DNA of 64,000 bases from Bolinopsis microptera (Eukaryota > Ctenophora > Tentaculata > Lobata > Bolinopsidae): NCBI RefSeq assembly GCF_026151205.1, contig NC_087081.1, positions 17,603,859 to 17,667,858 on the forward strand, read 5' to 3'. Of this stretch, positions 45,866-61,500 are shown piece by piece (the stretch's first letter is position 1; each line of letters opens with the position of its first letter). The notes under the pieces are model-generated. The model saw only the letters and a list, made by a program, of their open reading frames with translations, ran no database searches and was not told where the DNA came from. The translations under genes and the position numbers were made by a program.

Positions 45866-46483
45866 ACCGATTATTGTTACAATTGGATCGAAGGAAGGTT
45901 AAATTCAATATGCATTTGGTTCAAGAATTTTTTGCTGGCTGAAATTAGCGCTAAAAAACCATCCTACAGTCGGCTCACTTTCGATGGCGCACTATTTATA
46001 TTACTACCTACTCTAGGATTAGAGTTAGTTTTGGTTTAAAAGTAATCGTGAAGATAATATAAAAATTTGAAGTACAAATTTGTTCTCCTTAACCATTAAC
46101 TTTAAATACTTTTCATTAAAATCGAAATCAGCATTTACAAATGTACACAAAACTGAGAACGGTCGAAATCTAATCGCGCCCGGCGAAACCACGATCCATG
46201 ATACACAACCCAGCAGACCTTACTGGCTGGCGATATTACTACAGGAATACAAGGAATACAAATTTAAAATCTTTAGTTACAATAGTAACTGTTAAGATAA
46301 TAACAATATCATATGATTTAAATTTATTATATTATATAACTTAAACCAAAGTGAAAAATAAAGATTTTGACAATAAATATTTTGTTTACAGTCGCCTTGG
46401 TAATGCTGTAATGCTTGAGCCAGGTCACTCTGCACTCATCATTGCGCGAAAAGAAACAGCGCTGGTACAGTGATGTTTAATAT
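45866..46483. other. intergenic
   Basis: AT-rich unique sequence between the SINE region and the LINE on the minus strand. No gene seen. Confidence 0.5.
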
Positions 46484-48520
46484 TCATGTACTGGCCAGAG
46501 AGTCGACGAATTTCTTGCGGTTGTTAAAACACGTAGTGGCAAATCTAGCAACGACTCTCGTGAGGTGGACTTGACTTTCGTTCGTGATTAATTCAATGAT
46601 TTCACTGTTGTTGCTGATGAGTTTGAGAACGTTTGATCCAGGGATGACAGCGTGAACAGGATAAGATGTCGCAGATGGTTTGTTTGGATTTGATATGATT
46701 GACTGGATCTTGTCTAGGACTTTTCGCCTCGATGCGGCGTTAAGATCACAATGGTTAAGGAAGTGATCTTCACTCTCAATAATACCAGAACCTAAGAGTA
46801 ATACTATATTGCACCAAGAGCATATTCGCTCGTCGCGAGGAGTTTGATTATATCGGCCAAGTTCAATTTCGAGTCGATGTGCACTGATCCGTAGTCTTGT
46901 GATATTAGCACGGTCGGCATATTTATTATTTAATGACACTGTCTAGGTAATATTCTTTGTTGAATTTGGATTTTAGGTCACGATAAAATTCTAATTTCCG
47001 AGAAGTGTTGATACAGGACCCCCAATATTCTCTAAAGCTACATTTCAAACTTTTAGTAATGACGTGGGGTGTGAATATTTTACTCCCGATGGGTTGTGTT
47101 GATTGCGGAGGAATTCGTTTCTTGAAACCGTTGTGAATAAGAAAGTCCTCTTTTGGTGGTTTTGCGATATTCGGGTTTCTTTCAGAAATTAACTTGGAGT
47201 GATTGTTTTTGAGTGTGCGGTAGGCTGTGACATGATCGGTAGAGAAACATGGGTCTAGCGCGAGGACAGGCTCCAGACCTCTGTACCAGTCCAATTTCAT
47301 GTTCATCTGTTCCTTGAAGGCTAATGAGACAAGGGAGTTATCTTTGAGATTTTTCAAGCGTTGGCTATATTTGAGAGTAAGGTTAATGCATTCATAGATC
47401 AATGGGTAGCGGCCTGACTCACCCCAGACGCCTGCGTTGCTGGCTTTACGGTTTACACCCAGTGACCATTTAAGAAAGTGAAGGTGAACTTTTTCGCTGT
47501 TCAGAAGGCTAATTTTCTTGAGGATACTAGTGTGAAATTTTGTTTTTGTGTCGGGATCCATATTAAGATCGACTTGTTTTGAGATGTGTTTTATGATAGC
47601 CATATTAGGTGTGTAAATAGGCGCTCCGTAAAGAACGATAGGTTGAATAAGACCATCAAAGAGTGTTGTTAGAGAGCGGAATGATAATTTGGATTTGTTT
47701 ACTGAGCTTTTCATGCCATAAAGTGCACGCATGGCTTTCTTTTTGAGCTCAGTTCGGGCATTTGTGAATGAGCCGGATTTGTGTATTTCGATTCCTAGAT
47801 AACAGTATGATTCGACTTCTTCTAACAAGTGATTACCAATTTTGAGGGGAACCGGCTGATAATTGTCAAAACGGGCATTAAATTTCATGAGTTTAGTTTT
47901 ATTTGCATTAATTTCGACGCCCCATTCCAAGCAGAAATTGTTCAAAGCATCGAGTTGCTTTTGGAGGGTTTTGGGGTCGAGTGCCAAGAGTATCAGATCA
48001 TCTGCCCATAGTAAGTGACTGATAAGTTGGTTCATTAGTTTTGGACAGTTATCATATTCTAGTCGAGGGGAAAGATCTCTGATGTATATCTTAAAAAGAT
48101 CAGGGGAAAGTGGATGACCCTGTTCAGTTCCTTTACTGATATCAAATTTTTCGCTGACAAATCCAAATAGTTTTATCTGGCCTGTGGAATTTTTGTACAT
48201 ATGTTTAAGAACATTAAAAGTTTTGCCAGTGATACCTAGTTTAGCTAATTTTAAGAAAAGAGCTTCACGGCAAATTGATTCACGATGTCAATCCTTCGCA
48301 TCTCGCCGATCTGCATTATTTGATGCGCGCGCGACCCAGTAGTGCATCGCGCTACAACACGGCAAACAGAGTCGAAGGCTTTCCGGAAGTCCACGAAAAC
48401 AGCATAAACGGGAACCTTGAGCTTTTTGTATTTAGACGTAAAGGTGTTGAGTGTGAGTATGTGGTCGTATGTTTGAGCTCCTTTAGCGAAGCCAAGTTGA
48501 TCGCCTCTTCACAGCTTGTT
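46484..48520 (-). pseudogene. LINE reverse transcriptase, broken by frameshift and MITE insertion
   Basis: On the minus strand the homology begins near 48520 (DQLGFAKGAQTYDHILT) and has motif A FVDFRKAFDSV. A family B MITE (48275-48357) then interrupts it. Motif B follows (KGTEQGHPLSPDLF), motif C LLWADDLILLA, and NANKTKLMKFN. One frame stops at 46926 (LDSVIK), and the homology goes on in another frame to 46484 with RANITRLRISAHRLEIELGR, RDERICSWC and ESEDHFLNHC, the usual C-terminus. A 1-base frameshift near 46930 thus joins the two. It is 5'-truncated and inactive. It is unlike the plus-strand LINE at 43619, so two LINE lineages are present. Confidence 0.85.
48275..48357 (+). mobile_element. 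MITE family B copy inside a LINE reverse transcriptase
   Basis: TTGATTCACGATGTCAATCC to CGCGCTACAA, 83 bp, flanked by a perfect 9-bp duplication CACGGCAAA (48266-48274 and 48358-48366). Without the insert and one duplication the reading frame of the LINE is continuous across the site. Confidence 0.9.
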
Positions 48521-49500
48521 GAACTCCGCGCGCGCTCGTTAGTTCATTGCATTTGCACGCTTCAATTATTCCAAGAATGCAATTTCACCACGTACCACGT
48601 GATACGATTCAGCCAATCAGAGAACAAGAATCCGCAAAGTTAAAGCTGCGCAGTTTTATAAGGCTTAACATATGACTTTTCGCGATAGTTCAAAATCTAC
48701 ATTGTTTTGAATTTTCCTCCTGGGGAGGAAACGTTATTTTTACAAGGCGAACATTTTGTTGAAAACCAGATGTTTCTATCTCTTTTATTTTCGAAGTTAA
48801 GCCCCTACCAATAAGGTTTCCTGGGAATACAGCCGCGCACTCGGGCGCGGCGGGCCTACGACGTGAATATGGAATATAAACTTCAAAACTTAAGTGCCGA
48901 ATCAGTATTTACCTTACACGCCAGTGTTCATGCGCACGATGCGCTCTTTTCAAACTTCTTGTTCAGTAGTACTCGATCAAGACTAGCAAACCAGGTAAAT
49001 TCAGTAAGAATGGTTTCATAATCACAAAATAAATAAATATTTTATATTGTTTGTTGTTGAAATTCTAATTTATTTCGTTTACCGCGTGTAACATCAAACA
49101 TACGTTATACGTACAATTACACCATCAATGATGCAATACTAAAAATTATTTTTAAAATCTCAAAATCTCTAACAACATCCATATCTACACAATTATTTAT
49201 ATAGAAGAAAATAATAGGAAAGGAATATTCCTTATTTAATCCTTAACGCAATAATTAAAACCTATATGCTAAATTGCAAAATTTTTGTCTCATCATAAAT
49301 TATAATATTAGTAATTATATTAGGAAGGAACACTGCATGCAAGAATATAAAAAAGGTCTGTAAATTTAAATAAACATTTCATGATGATTGATGATGAAGT
49401 TTAAAAATCTGGACCTTAATGTTTCTTATTATACATTTTATTATTTTTAGGTTCAATTCGGTTACGCTGCTTCAATCAAAAATCGATGAAATTTAACAAA
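48521..49500. other. intergenic
   Basis: AT-rich, mostly unique. CACGTACCACGTGATACG near 48588 and CCAATCAGAG look like ordinary sequence. No gene seen. Confidence 0.5.
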
Positions 49501-49561
49501 TGAAATCGGCGTTTAATCACACGTGTAGCTGTTTAATCACACGTGTAGCTGTTTAATTTAA

Positions 49562-49693
49562 TTGACGATGTCAATTCATCGCAGCTCGGCGAGGCACAGA
49601 AGCGCATCTCGCCAATCTAGCGAGAGAGAAGCTGTGAGTGTGAGAAGCCTCATTGAGTGCGCGGCGCGGCACAGTAACGCATCGCGCTACAAC
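49562..49693 (+). mobile_element. MITE family B copy in the E-box array
   Basis: It starts TTAATTGACGATGTCAATTC and ends GCGCTACAA, with CTGTTTAAT on both sides as the 9-bp duplication. Confidence 0.83.
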
Positions 49694-49984
49694 TGTTTAA
49701 TCACACGTGCTAACTATTTAATCACACGTGTAGCTGTTTAATCACACGTGTAGCTGTTTAATCACACTTGGTAAATGTTTAATCACACGTGCAGCTGCTT
49801 AATCACACGTGTAGCTTTTTAATCACACGTGTAGCTTTTTAATCATACGTGCAGCTTTTTAATCACACGTGCTAACTGTTTAATCACACGTGCTAACTGT
49901 TTAATCACACGTGCTAACTGTTTAATCACACGTGCTAACTGTTTAATCACACGTGCTAACTGTTTAACTGCACGTGTTAACTTT

Positions 49985-50097
49985 GTAGTGCGATGCGTTA
50001 CTGTGCCGCGCCGCGCACTCAATGAGGCTTCTCGCTAGATCGGCGAGATGCGCTACTGTGCTGCGCCGAGCTGCGATGAATTGACATCGTCAATTAA
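49985..50097 (-). mobile_element. MITE family B copy in the E-box array, inverted
   Basis: It runs from TTGTAGTGCGATGCGTTACT to GACATCGTCAATTAA. Flanks GTGTTAACT and GTGCTAACT differ at one base, consistent with a 9-bp duplication in a repeat array. Confidence 0.82.
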
Positions 50098-50140
50098 GTG
50101 CTAACTGTTTAATCACACTTGGTATGTGGTAACTGTTGAA

Positions 50141-54163
<4,023 letters not shown>

Positions 54164-54996
54164 CCTGAGGTAAACTGGTGGCTTAGAAACTAGTAATAGA
54201 ATTTAGTATTGTTTAGATTTTAGCAACTGACTTTCGTTATTATTGGTGCCCGAAAACTTTTAAAAAGTTGTTGGTGGACCAAATTATTGTCGCAAACATT
54301 CTGATTTAAATTCGAAACCGTGTTAAAATCTCTCAACTGTCTCCCCCTCCCCTCCCCCTCCCCCTCCCCCTCCCCCTCTCAACAAAACAAAGATACAAAA
54401 CAAAATATTACGAAAACGCAGGTTTGTGCGAATGTCTGGAAACCACACGCATGCTGTTCATACATCACACACTGTTGGTAACTTGATCTGCTGAAAATAT
54501 AACTAGTAACTAGACACTGCTCAGGTTTCGAAATTTAAAAATAGCTCAACCGAATTTAGCTTCAGCAGCAGTGGTGAGCGCATATACTGCTATAAAAACA
54601 AGAATAATCTTAAAGAACAATCTTAAAGGAGAATCTTAAAGGAGAATCTTCAAGAACAATCTTAAAGGAGAATCTTAAAGGAGAATCTTAAAGAACAATA
54701 TTTTTGCCGAAATGGCGAGCAAAATCTAATTATCACCCTAATGAGCAAATATGCACTGCCAAAAATATCCATGGACCACATCTAACCTGGTAACCTGGTA
54801 ACCGAAGTCAATACAGTGTACTACTACTACTACACTGTTACGTATAGTAAACTTGCGGCAGAGAGAATAACGACACCGCAGCTTTACTTATCAAGTGTAT
54901 CACTAGGAACCAAATACTAATACTCCTATACTATTAACCCATTGCTACTATTCAGTATCAGCTCAATAATATCCAGCCTGATATTTGTGTTTCCAG
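54164..54996. other. upstream flank of PLPP
   Basis: No gene. (CCCCTC)n at 54341-54379 and TCTTAAAGGAGAA repeats at 54608-54700. A promoter is expected in this region or beyond, but I see no clear signal. Confidence 0.5.
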
Positions 54997-55020
54997 GGGG
55001 GGGGGGGGGGGGGGGGGAAG
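54997..55020. repeat. G-run
   Basis: About 22 G followed by AAGGGGGCTG. Borders the next satellite region. Confidence 0.9.
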
Positions 55021-55094
55021 GGGGCTGATAATATTAGGAGGGGGGCTGTACTACTTGTAATAATAAATAATTCGCATTTCGTTCCCAAATTAAA

Positions 55095-57343
55095 CAGGAC
55101 CAGAGGTGCAGCACTAGGACCAGAGGTGCAGCACTAGGGCCAGGGGTGCAGCACTAGGGCCAAGGGTGCAGCACTAGGGCCAGCGGTGCAGCACTAGGGC
55201 CAGGGGTGCAGCAATAGGGCCAGGGGTGCAGCAATAGGGCCAGGGGTGCAGCAATAGGGCCAGGGGTGCAGCACTAGGGCCAGGGGTGCAGCACTAGGGC
55301 CAGCGGTGCAGCACTAGGGCCAGGGGTGCAGCACTAGGGCCAGCGGTGCAGCACTAGGGCCAGGGGTGCAGCAATAGGGCCAGGGGTGCAGCAATAGGGC
55401 CAGGGGTGCAGCAATAGGGCCAGGGGTGCAGCACTAGGGCCAGGGGTGCAGCACTAGGGCCAGCGGTGCAGCACTAGGGCCAGGGGTGCAGCAATAGGGC
55501 CAGGGGTGCAGCAATAGGGCCAGGGGTGCAGCAATAGGGCCAGAGGTGCAGCACTAGGGCCAGGGGTGCAGCACTAGGGCCAGAGGTGCAGCACTAGGGC
55601 CAGAGGTGCAGCATTAGGGCCAAGGGTATTGCACTAGGGCCAGAGGTGCAGCACTAGGGCCAGAGGTGCAGCATTAGGGCCAAGGGTGCAGCACTAGGGC
55701 CAGGGGTGCAGCACTAGGGCCAGGGGTGCAGCACTAGGGCCAGGGGTGCAGCACTAGGGCCAGAGGTGCAGCACTAGGGCCAGAGGTGCAGCATTAGGGC
55801 CAAGGGTGCAGCACTAGGGCCAGAGGTGCAGCACTAGAGCCAGAGGTGCAGCACTAGGGCCAGAGGTGCAGCACTAGGGCCAGGGGTGCAACACTAGGGC
55901 CAGAGGTGCAGCACTAGGGCCAGGGGTGCAGCAATAGGGCCAGGGGTGCAGCAATAGGGCCAGGGGTGCAGCACTAGGGCCAGGGGTGCAGCACTAGGGC
56001 CAGGGGTGCAGCACTAGGGCCAGCGGTGCAGCACTAGGGCCAGGGGTGCAGCAATAGGGCCAGGGGTGCAGCAATAGGGCCAGGGGTGCAGCAATATGGC
56101 CAGAGGTGCAGCACTAGGGCCAGGGGTGCAGCACTAGGGCCAGAGGTGCAGCACTAGGGCCAGAGGTGCAGCATTAGGGCCAAGGGTGCAGCACTAGGGC
56201 CAGAGGTGCATCACTAGGGCCAGGGGTGCAGCACTAGGGCCAGGGGTGCAGCACTAGGGCCAGGGGTGCAGCACTAGGGCCAGAGGTGCAGCACTAGGGC
56301 CAGAGGTGCAGCATTAGGGCCAGGGGTGCAACACTAGGGCCAGAGGTGCAGCACTAGGGCCAGGGGTGCAGCACTAGGGCCAGTGGTGCAGCACTAGGGC
56401 CAGGGGTGCAGCACTAGGGCCAGGGGTGCAGCACTAGGGCCAGAGGTGCATCACTAGGGCCAGGGGTGCAGCACTAGGGCCAGGGGTGCAACACTAGGGC
56501 CAGAGGTGCAGCACTAGGGCCAGGGGTGCAGCACTAGGGCCAGGGGTGCAGCACTAGGGCCAGAGGTGCAGCACTAGGGCCAGAGGTGCAGCAGTAGAAC
56601 CAGAGGTGCAGCACTAGGGCCAGAGGTGCATCACTAGGGCCAGGGGTGCAGCACTAGGGCCAGGGGTGCAGCACTAGGGCCAGGGGTGCAGCACTAGGGC
56701 CAGGGGTGCAGTACTAGGGCCAGGGGTGCAGCACTAGGACCAGGGGTGCAGCACTAGGGCCAGGGGTGCAGCACTAGAGCCAGGGGTGCAGCACTAGGAC
56801 CAGGGGTGCAGCATTAGGACCAGGGGTGCAGCATTAGGGCCAGGGGTGCAGCACTAGGGCCAGGGTGCAGCACTAGGGCCAGGGGTGCATCACTAGGGCC
56901 AGGGGTGCAGCACTAGGGCCAGGGGTGCAGCACTAGGGCCAGGGGTGCAGCACTAGGGCCAGGGGTGCAGCATTAGGGCCAGGGGTGCAGCACTAGGGCC
57001 AGAGGTGCAGCACTAGGGCCAGGGGTGCAGCACTAGGGCCAGGGGTGCAGCACTAGGGCCAGAGGTGCAGCACTAGGGCCAAGGGTGCAGCACTAGGGCC
57101 AGAGGTGCATCAATAGGGCCAGAGGTGCAGCACTAGGGCCAGGGGTGCAGCACTAGGGCCAGGGGTGCAGCACTAGGGCCAGAGGTGCAGCACTAGGGCC
57201 AGAGGTGCAGCACTAGGGCCAAGGGTGCAGCACTAGGGCCAGAGGTGCATCAATAGGGCCAGAGGTGCAGCACTAGGGCCAGGGGTGCAGCACTAGGGCC
57301 AGGGGTGCAGCACTAGGGCCAGGGGTGCAGCATTAGGGCCAGT
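55095..57343. repeat. 21-bp satellite, ~107 units
   Basis: Units of AGGGCCAGGGGTGCAGCACT plus A. Variants at three positions (CAGAGG/CAGGGG/CAGCGG/CAAGGG and GCACTA/GCAATA/GCATTA) recur in fixed series, so there is a higher-order structure. One unit lost a base near 56861, shifting the register. Confidence 0.95.
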
Positions 57344-57670
57344 GCACCGGTGCTCGGTACAGTTAATTTTATTAAACTCGGACGTCTAAGTGTCCAAATA
57401 CGTACTGCAAGAACCAGAGCGGATTAGAGCCTCTATTATCTATTTTAGCTAAGAGCAACACGCAAAACACGTGATTCTAACTCGACCTTCTCATTGGCCA
57501 CAGTTCATACACAAATGTAGTTCGGGGAACTGGAGCAATTACCTATGTGCATGTCAAGTTGCATTATAAGAATTATAAAGGTTTGTATGTACTAGGCACT
57601 GTTTGATTGTGTAGATCTTGCGGACGATATACGAGAGCTCGGTTGTAATTTGTAAATTGACCGGGAGTCC
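57344..57670. other. spacer between satellites
   Basis: Unique sequence, including CTCATTGGCCACAG near 57491. No gene seen. Confidence 0.5.
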
Positions 57671-57866
57671 AGGTATACCCTTAATTAAACCTGGGTGGAA
57701 GGGGGGGGGGGGGGGGTGAAAGGGAGTATACCCTTAATTTAACCTGGGTGGAAGGGGGGGGGGTGAAGGGGGTATACCATTAATGAACCCTGGGTGGAAG
57801 GGGGGGGGGGGGGGTGAAAGGGGGTATACCCTTAATTAAACCTGGGAGGAAGGGGGGGGGGGGGTA
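57671..57866. repeat. ~56-bp repeat with G-run, 4 units
   Basis: Units contain TATACCCTTAATTAAACCTG and GGTGGAAG followed by a G-run of variable length. Confidence 0.88.
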
Positions 57867-58029
57867 TATAGTAGTTCTATATAGTTCACTTCCTTATTTA
57901 ACCTCGTTCGTCAGTTTTTGGCTTTGCAAACAAGGCCCAACAAATTTGACTTTGTGCGTTGAGCTGGGGTTCCACACCATACTAGTTTTTTTTAACCGGA
58001 CACATCCTGTCTCCAAAATGAAGATTGGT

Positions 58030-58250
58030 GGTGTTACCATGGTTACATGGTGTTACCATGATTACATGGTGTTACCATGGTTACATGGTGTTACCATGGT
58101 TACATGGTGTTACCATGGTTACATGGTGTTACCATGGTTACATGGTGTTACCATGGTTACATGGTGTTACCATGGTTACATGGTGTTACCATGGTTACAT
58201 GGTGTTACCATGGTTACATGGTGTTACCATGGTGTTACCATGGTTACATG
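58030..58250. repeat. 19-bp minisatellite TTACATGGTGTTACCATGG, ~11 units
   Basis: Palindromic CCATGGTTAC/GTTACCATGG words; one unit is shortened at the right end. It shares the GGTTACCATG word with the PLPP 59-bp array. Confidence 0.92.
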
Positions 58251-58595
58251 TTGGCCAGTGTATCCTTGTATCTCAGGATCAGAGTATTGTTGATAAATAC
58301 CCCGGAGCAACTATAAAGGAGTTTCTAATCCGTATGAATATTATGTCGGTATGCATCATTAATTTGCAATTTGTAATTTGTAGGCGCACGCTCCTTATTA
58401 TCGTGTAATGGATGATCTCAGCATTACACCAAACAATGGTACTATAACTTGAAATACGAAACCAAATACAGCGCCGTATAAATAATGTCATACTACTTAA
58501 TCGTCTTATTCGTCTACACAATGCTAGTTCTCTCTAGTACACCGTAAATTTAAAGATTTAATAACCTACCTTACTAACAGCCTTATAAACAGGAT
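58251..58595. other. spacer
   Basis: AT-rich unique DNA between arrays. No gene seen. Confidence 0.5.
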
Positions 58596-58597
58596 TT

Positions 58598-61500
58598 TAT
58601 AAACACAGCGTGTAGGGAGCTGTATTTTATAAACATGTTAATAAACACAGCGTGTAGGGAGCTGTATTTTATAAACATGTTAGTAAACACAGCGTGTAGG
58701 GAGCTGTATTTTATAAACATGTTAGTAAACACAGCGTGTAGGGAGCTGTATTTTATAAACATGTTAGTAAAGACAGCGTGTAGGGAGCTGTATTTTATAA
58801 ACATGTTAGTAAACACAGCGTGTAGGGAGCTGTATTTTAAAACATGTTAGTAAACACAGCGTGTAGGGAGCTGTATTTTATAAACATGTTAGTAAACACA
58901 GCGTGTAGGGAGCTGTATTTTATAAACATGTTAGTAAACACAGCGTGTAGGGAGCTGTATTTTATAAACATGTTAGTAAACACAGCGTGTAGGGAGCTGT
59001 ATTTTATAAACATGTTAGTAAACACAGCGTGTAGGGAGCTGTATTTTATAAACATGTTAGTAAACACAGCGTGTAGGGAGCTGTATTTTATAAACATGTT
59101 AGTAAACACAGCGTGTAGGGAGCTGTATTTTATAAACATGTTAGTAAACACAGCGTGTAGGGAGCTGTATTTTATAAACATGTTAGTAAACACAGCGTGT
59201 AGGGAGCTGTATTTTATAAACATGTTAGTAAACACAGCGTGTAGGGAGCTGTATTTTATAAACATGTTAGTAAACACAGCGTGTAGGGAGCTGTATTTTA
59301 TAAACATGTTAGTAAACACAGCGTGTAGGGAGCTGTATTTTATAAACATGTTAGTAAACACAGCGTGTAGGGAGCTGTATTTTATAAACATGTTAGTAAA
59401 CACAGCGTGTAGGGAGCTGTATTTTATAAACATGTTAGTAAACACAGCGTGTAGTGAGCTGTATTTTATAAACATGTTAGTAAACACAGCGTGTAGGGAG
59501 CTGTATTTTATAAACATGTTAGTAAACACAGCGTGTAGGGAGCTGTATTTTATAAACATGTTAGTAAACACAGCGTGTAGCGAGCTGTATTTTATAAACA
59601 TGTTAGTAAACACAGCGTGTAGGGAGCTGTATTTTATAAACATGTTAGTAAACACAGCGTGTAGGGAGCTGTATTTTATAAACATGTTAGTAAACACAGC
59701 GTGTAGGGAGCTGTATTTTATAAACATGTTAGTAAACACAGCGTGTAGGGAGCTGTATTTTATAAACATGTTAGTAAACACAGCGTGTAGGGAGCTGTAT
59801 TTTATAAACATGTTAGTAAACACAGCGTGTAGGAGCTGTATTTTATAAACATGTTAGTAAACACAGCGTGTAGGGAGCTGTATTTTATAAACATGTTAGT
59901 AAACACAGCGTGTAGGGAGTTGTATTTTATAAACATGTTAGTAAACACAGCGTGTAGGGAGCTGTATTTTATAAACATGTTAGTAAACACAGCGTGTAGG
60001 GAGTTGTATTTTATAAACATGTTAGTAAACACAGCGTGTAGGGAGCTGTATTTTATAAACATGTTAGTAAACACAGCGTGTAGGGAGCTGTATTTTATAA
60101 ACATGTTAGTAAACACAGCGTGTAGGGAGCTGTATTTTATAAACATGTTAGTAAACACAGCGTGTAGGAGCTGTATTTTATAAACATGTTAGTAAACACA
60201 GCGTGTAGGGAGCTGTATTTTATAAACATGTTAGTAAACACAGCGTGTAGGGAGCTGTATTTTATAAACATGTTAGTAAACACAGCGTGTAGGGAGCTGT
60301 ATTTTATAAACATGTTAGTAAACACAGCGTGTAGGGAGCTGTATTTTATAAACATGTTAGTAAACACAGCGTGTAGGGAGCTGTATTTTATAAACATGTT
60401 AGTAAACACAGCGTGTAGGGAGCTGTATTTTATAAACATGTTAGTAAACACAGCGTGTAGGGAGCTGTATTTTATAAACATGTTAGTAAACACAGCGTGT
60501 AGGGAGCTGTATTTTATAAACATGTTAGTAAACACAGCGTGTAGGGAGCTGTATTTTATAAACATGTTAGTAAACACAGCGTGTAGGGAGCTGTATTTTA
60601 TAAACATGTTAGTAAACACAGCGTGTAGGGAGCTGTATTTTATAAACATGTTAGTAAACACAGCGTGTAGGGAGCTGTATTTTATAAACATGTTAGTAAA
60701 CACAGCGTGTAGGGAGCTGTATTTTATAAACATGTTAGTAAACACAGCGTGTAGGGAGCTGTATTTTATAAACATGTTAGTAAACACAGCGTGTAGGGAG
60801 CTGTATTTTATAAACATGTTAGTAAACACAGCGTGTAGGGAGCTGTATTTTATAAACATGTTAGTAAACACAGCGTGTAGGGAGCTGTATTTTATAAACA
60901 TGTTAGTAAACACAGCGTGTAGGGAGCTGTATTTTATAAACATGTTAGTAAACACAGCGTGTAGGGAGCTGTATTTTATAAACATGTTAGTAAACACAGC
61001 GTGTAGGGAGCTGTATTTTATAAACATGTTAGTAAACACAGCGTGTAGGGAGCTGTATTTTATAAACATGTTAGTAAACACAGCGTGTAGGGAGCTGTAT
61101 TTTATAAACATGTTAGTAAACACAGCGTGTAGGGAGCTGTATTTTATAAACATGTTAGTAAACACAGCGTGTAGGGAGCTGTATTTTATAAACATGTTAG
61201 TAAACACAGCGTGTAGGGAGCTGTATTTTATAAACATGTTAGTAAACACAGCGTGTAGGGAGCTGTATTTTATAAACATGTTAGTAAACACAGCGTGTAG
61301 GGAGCTGTATTTTATAAACATGTTAGTAAACACAGCGTGTAGGGAGCTGTATTTTATAAACATGTTAGTAAACACAGCGTGTAGGGAGCTGTATTTTATA
61401 AACATGTTAGTAAACACAGCGTGTAGGGAGCTGTATTTTATAAACATGTTAGTAAACACAGCGTGTAGGGAGCTGTATTTTATAAACATGTTAGTAAACA

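Larger units (their letters stand above)
49515..50130. repeat. ~20-bp minisatellite with an E-box (CACGTG) in most units, interrupted by two MITEs
   Basis: Units read TGTTTAATCACACGTG plus TAGC or CTAAC. About 20 units remain, most with CACGTG or CACGTGC. MITE family B copies split the array at 49562-49693 and 49985-50097. The array lies just downstream of the stop codon of the PLPP gene (50141). Confidence 0.88.
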
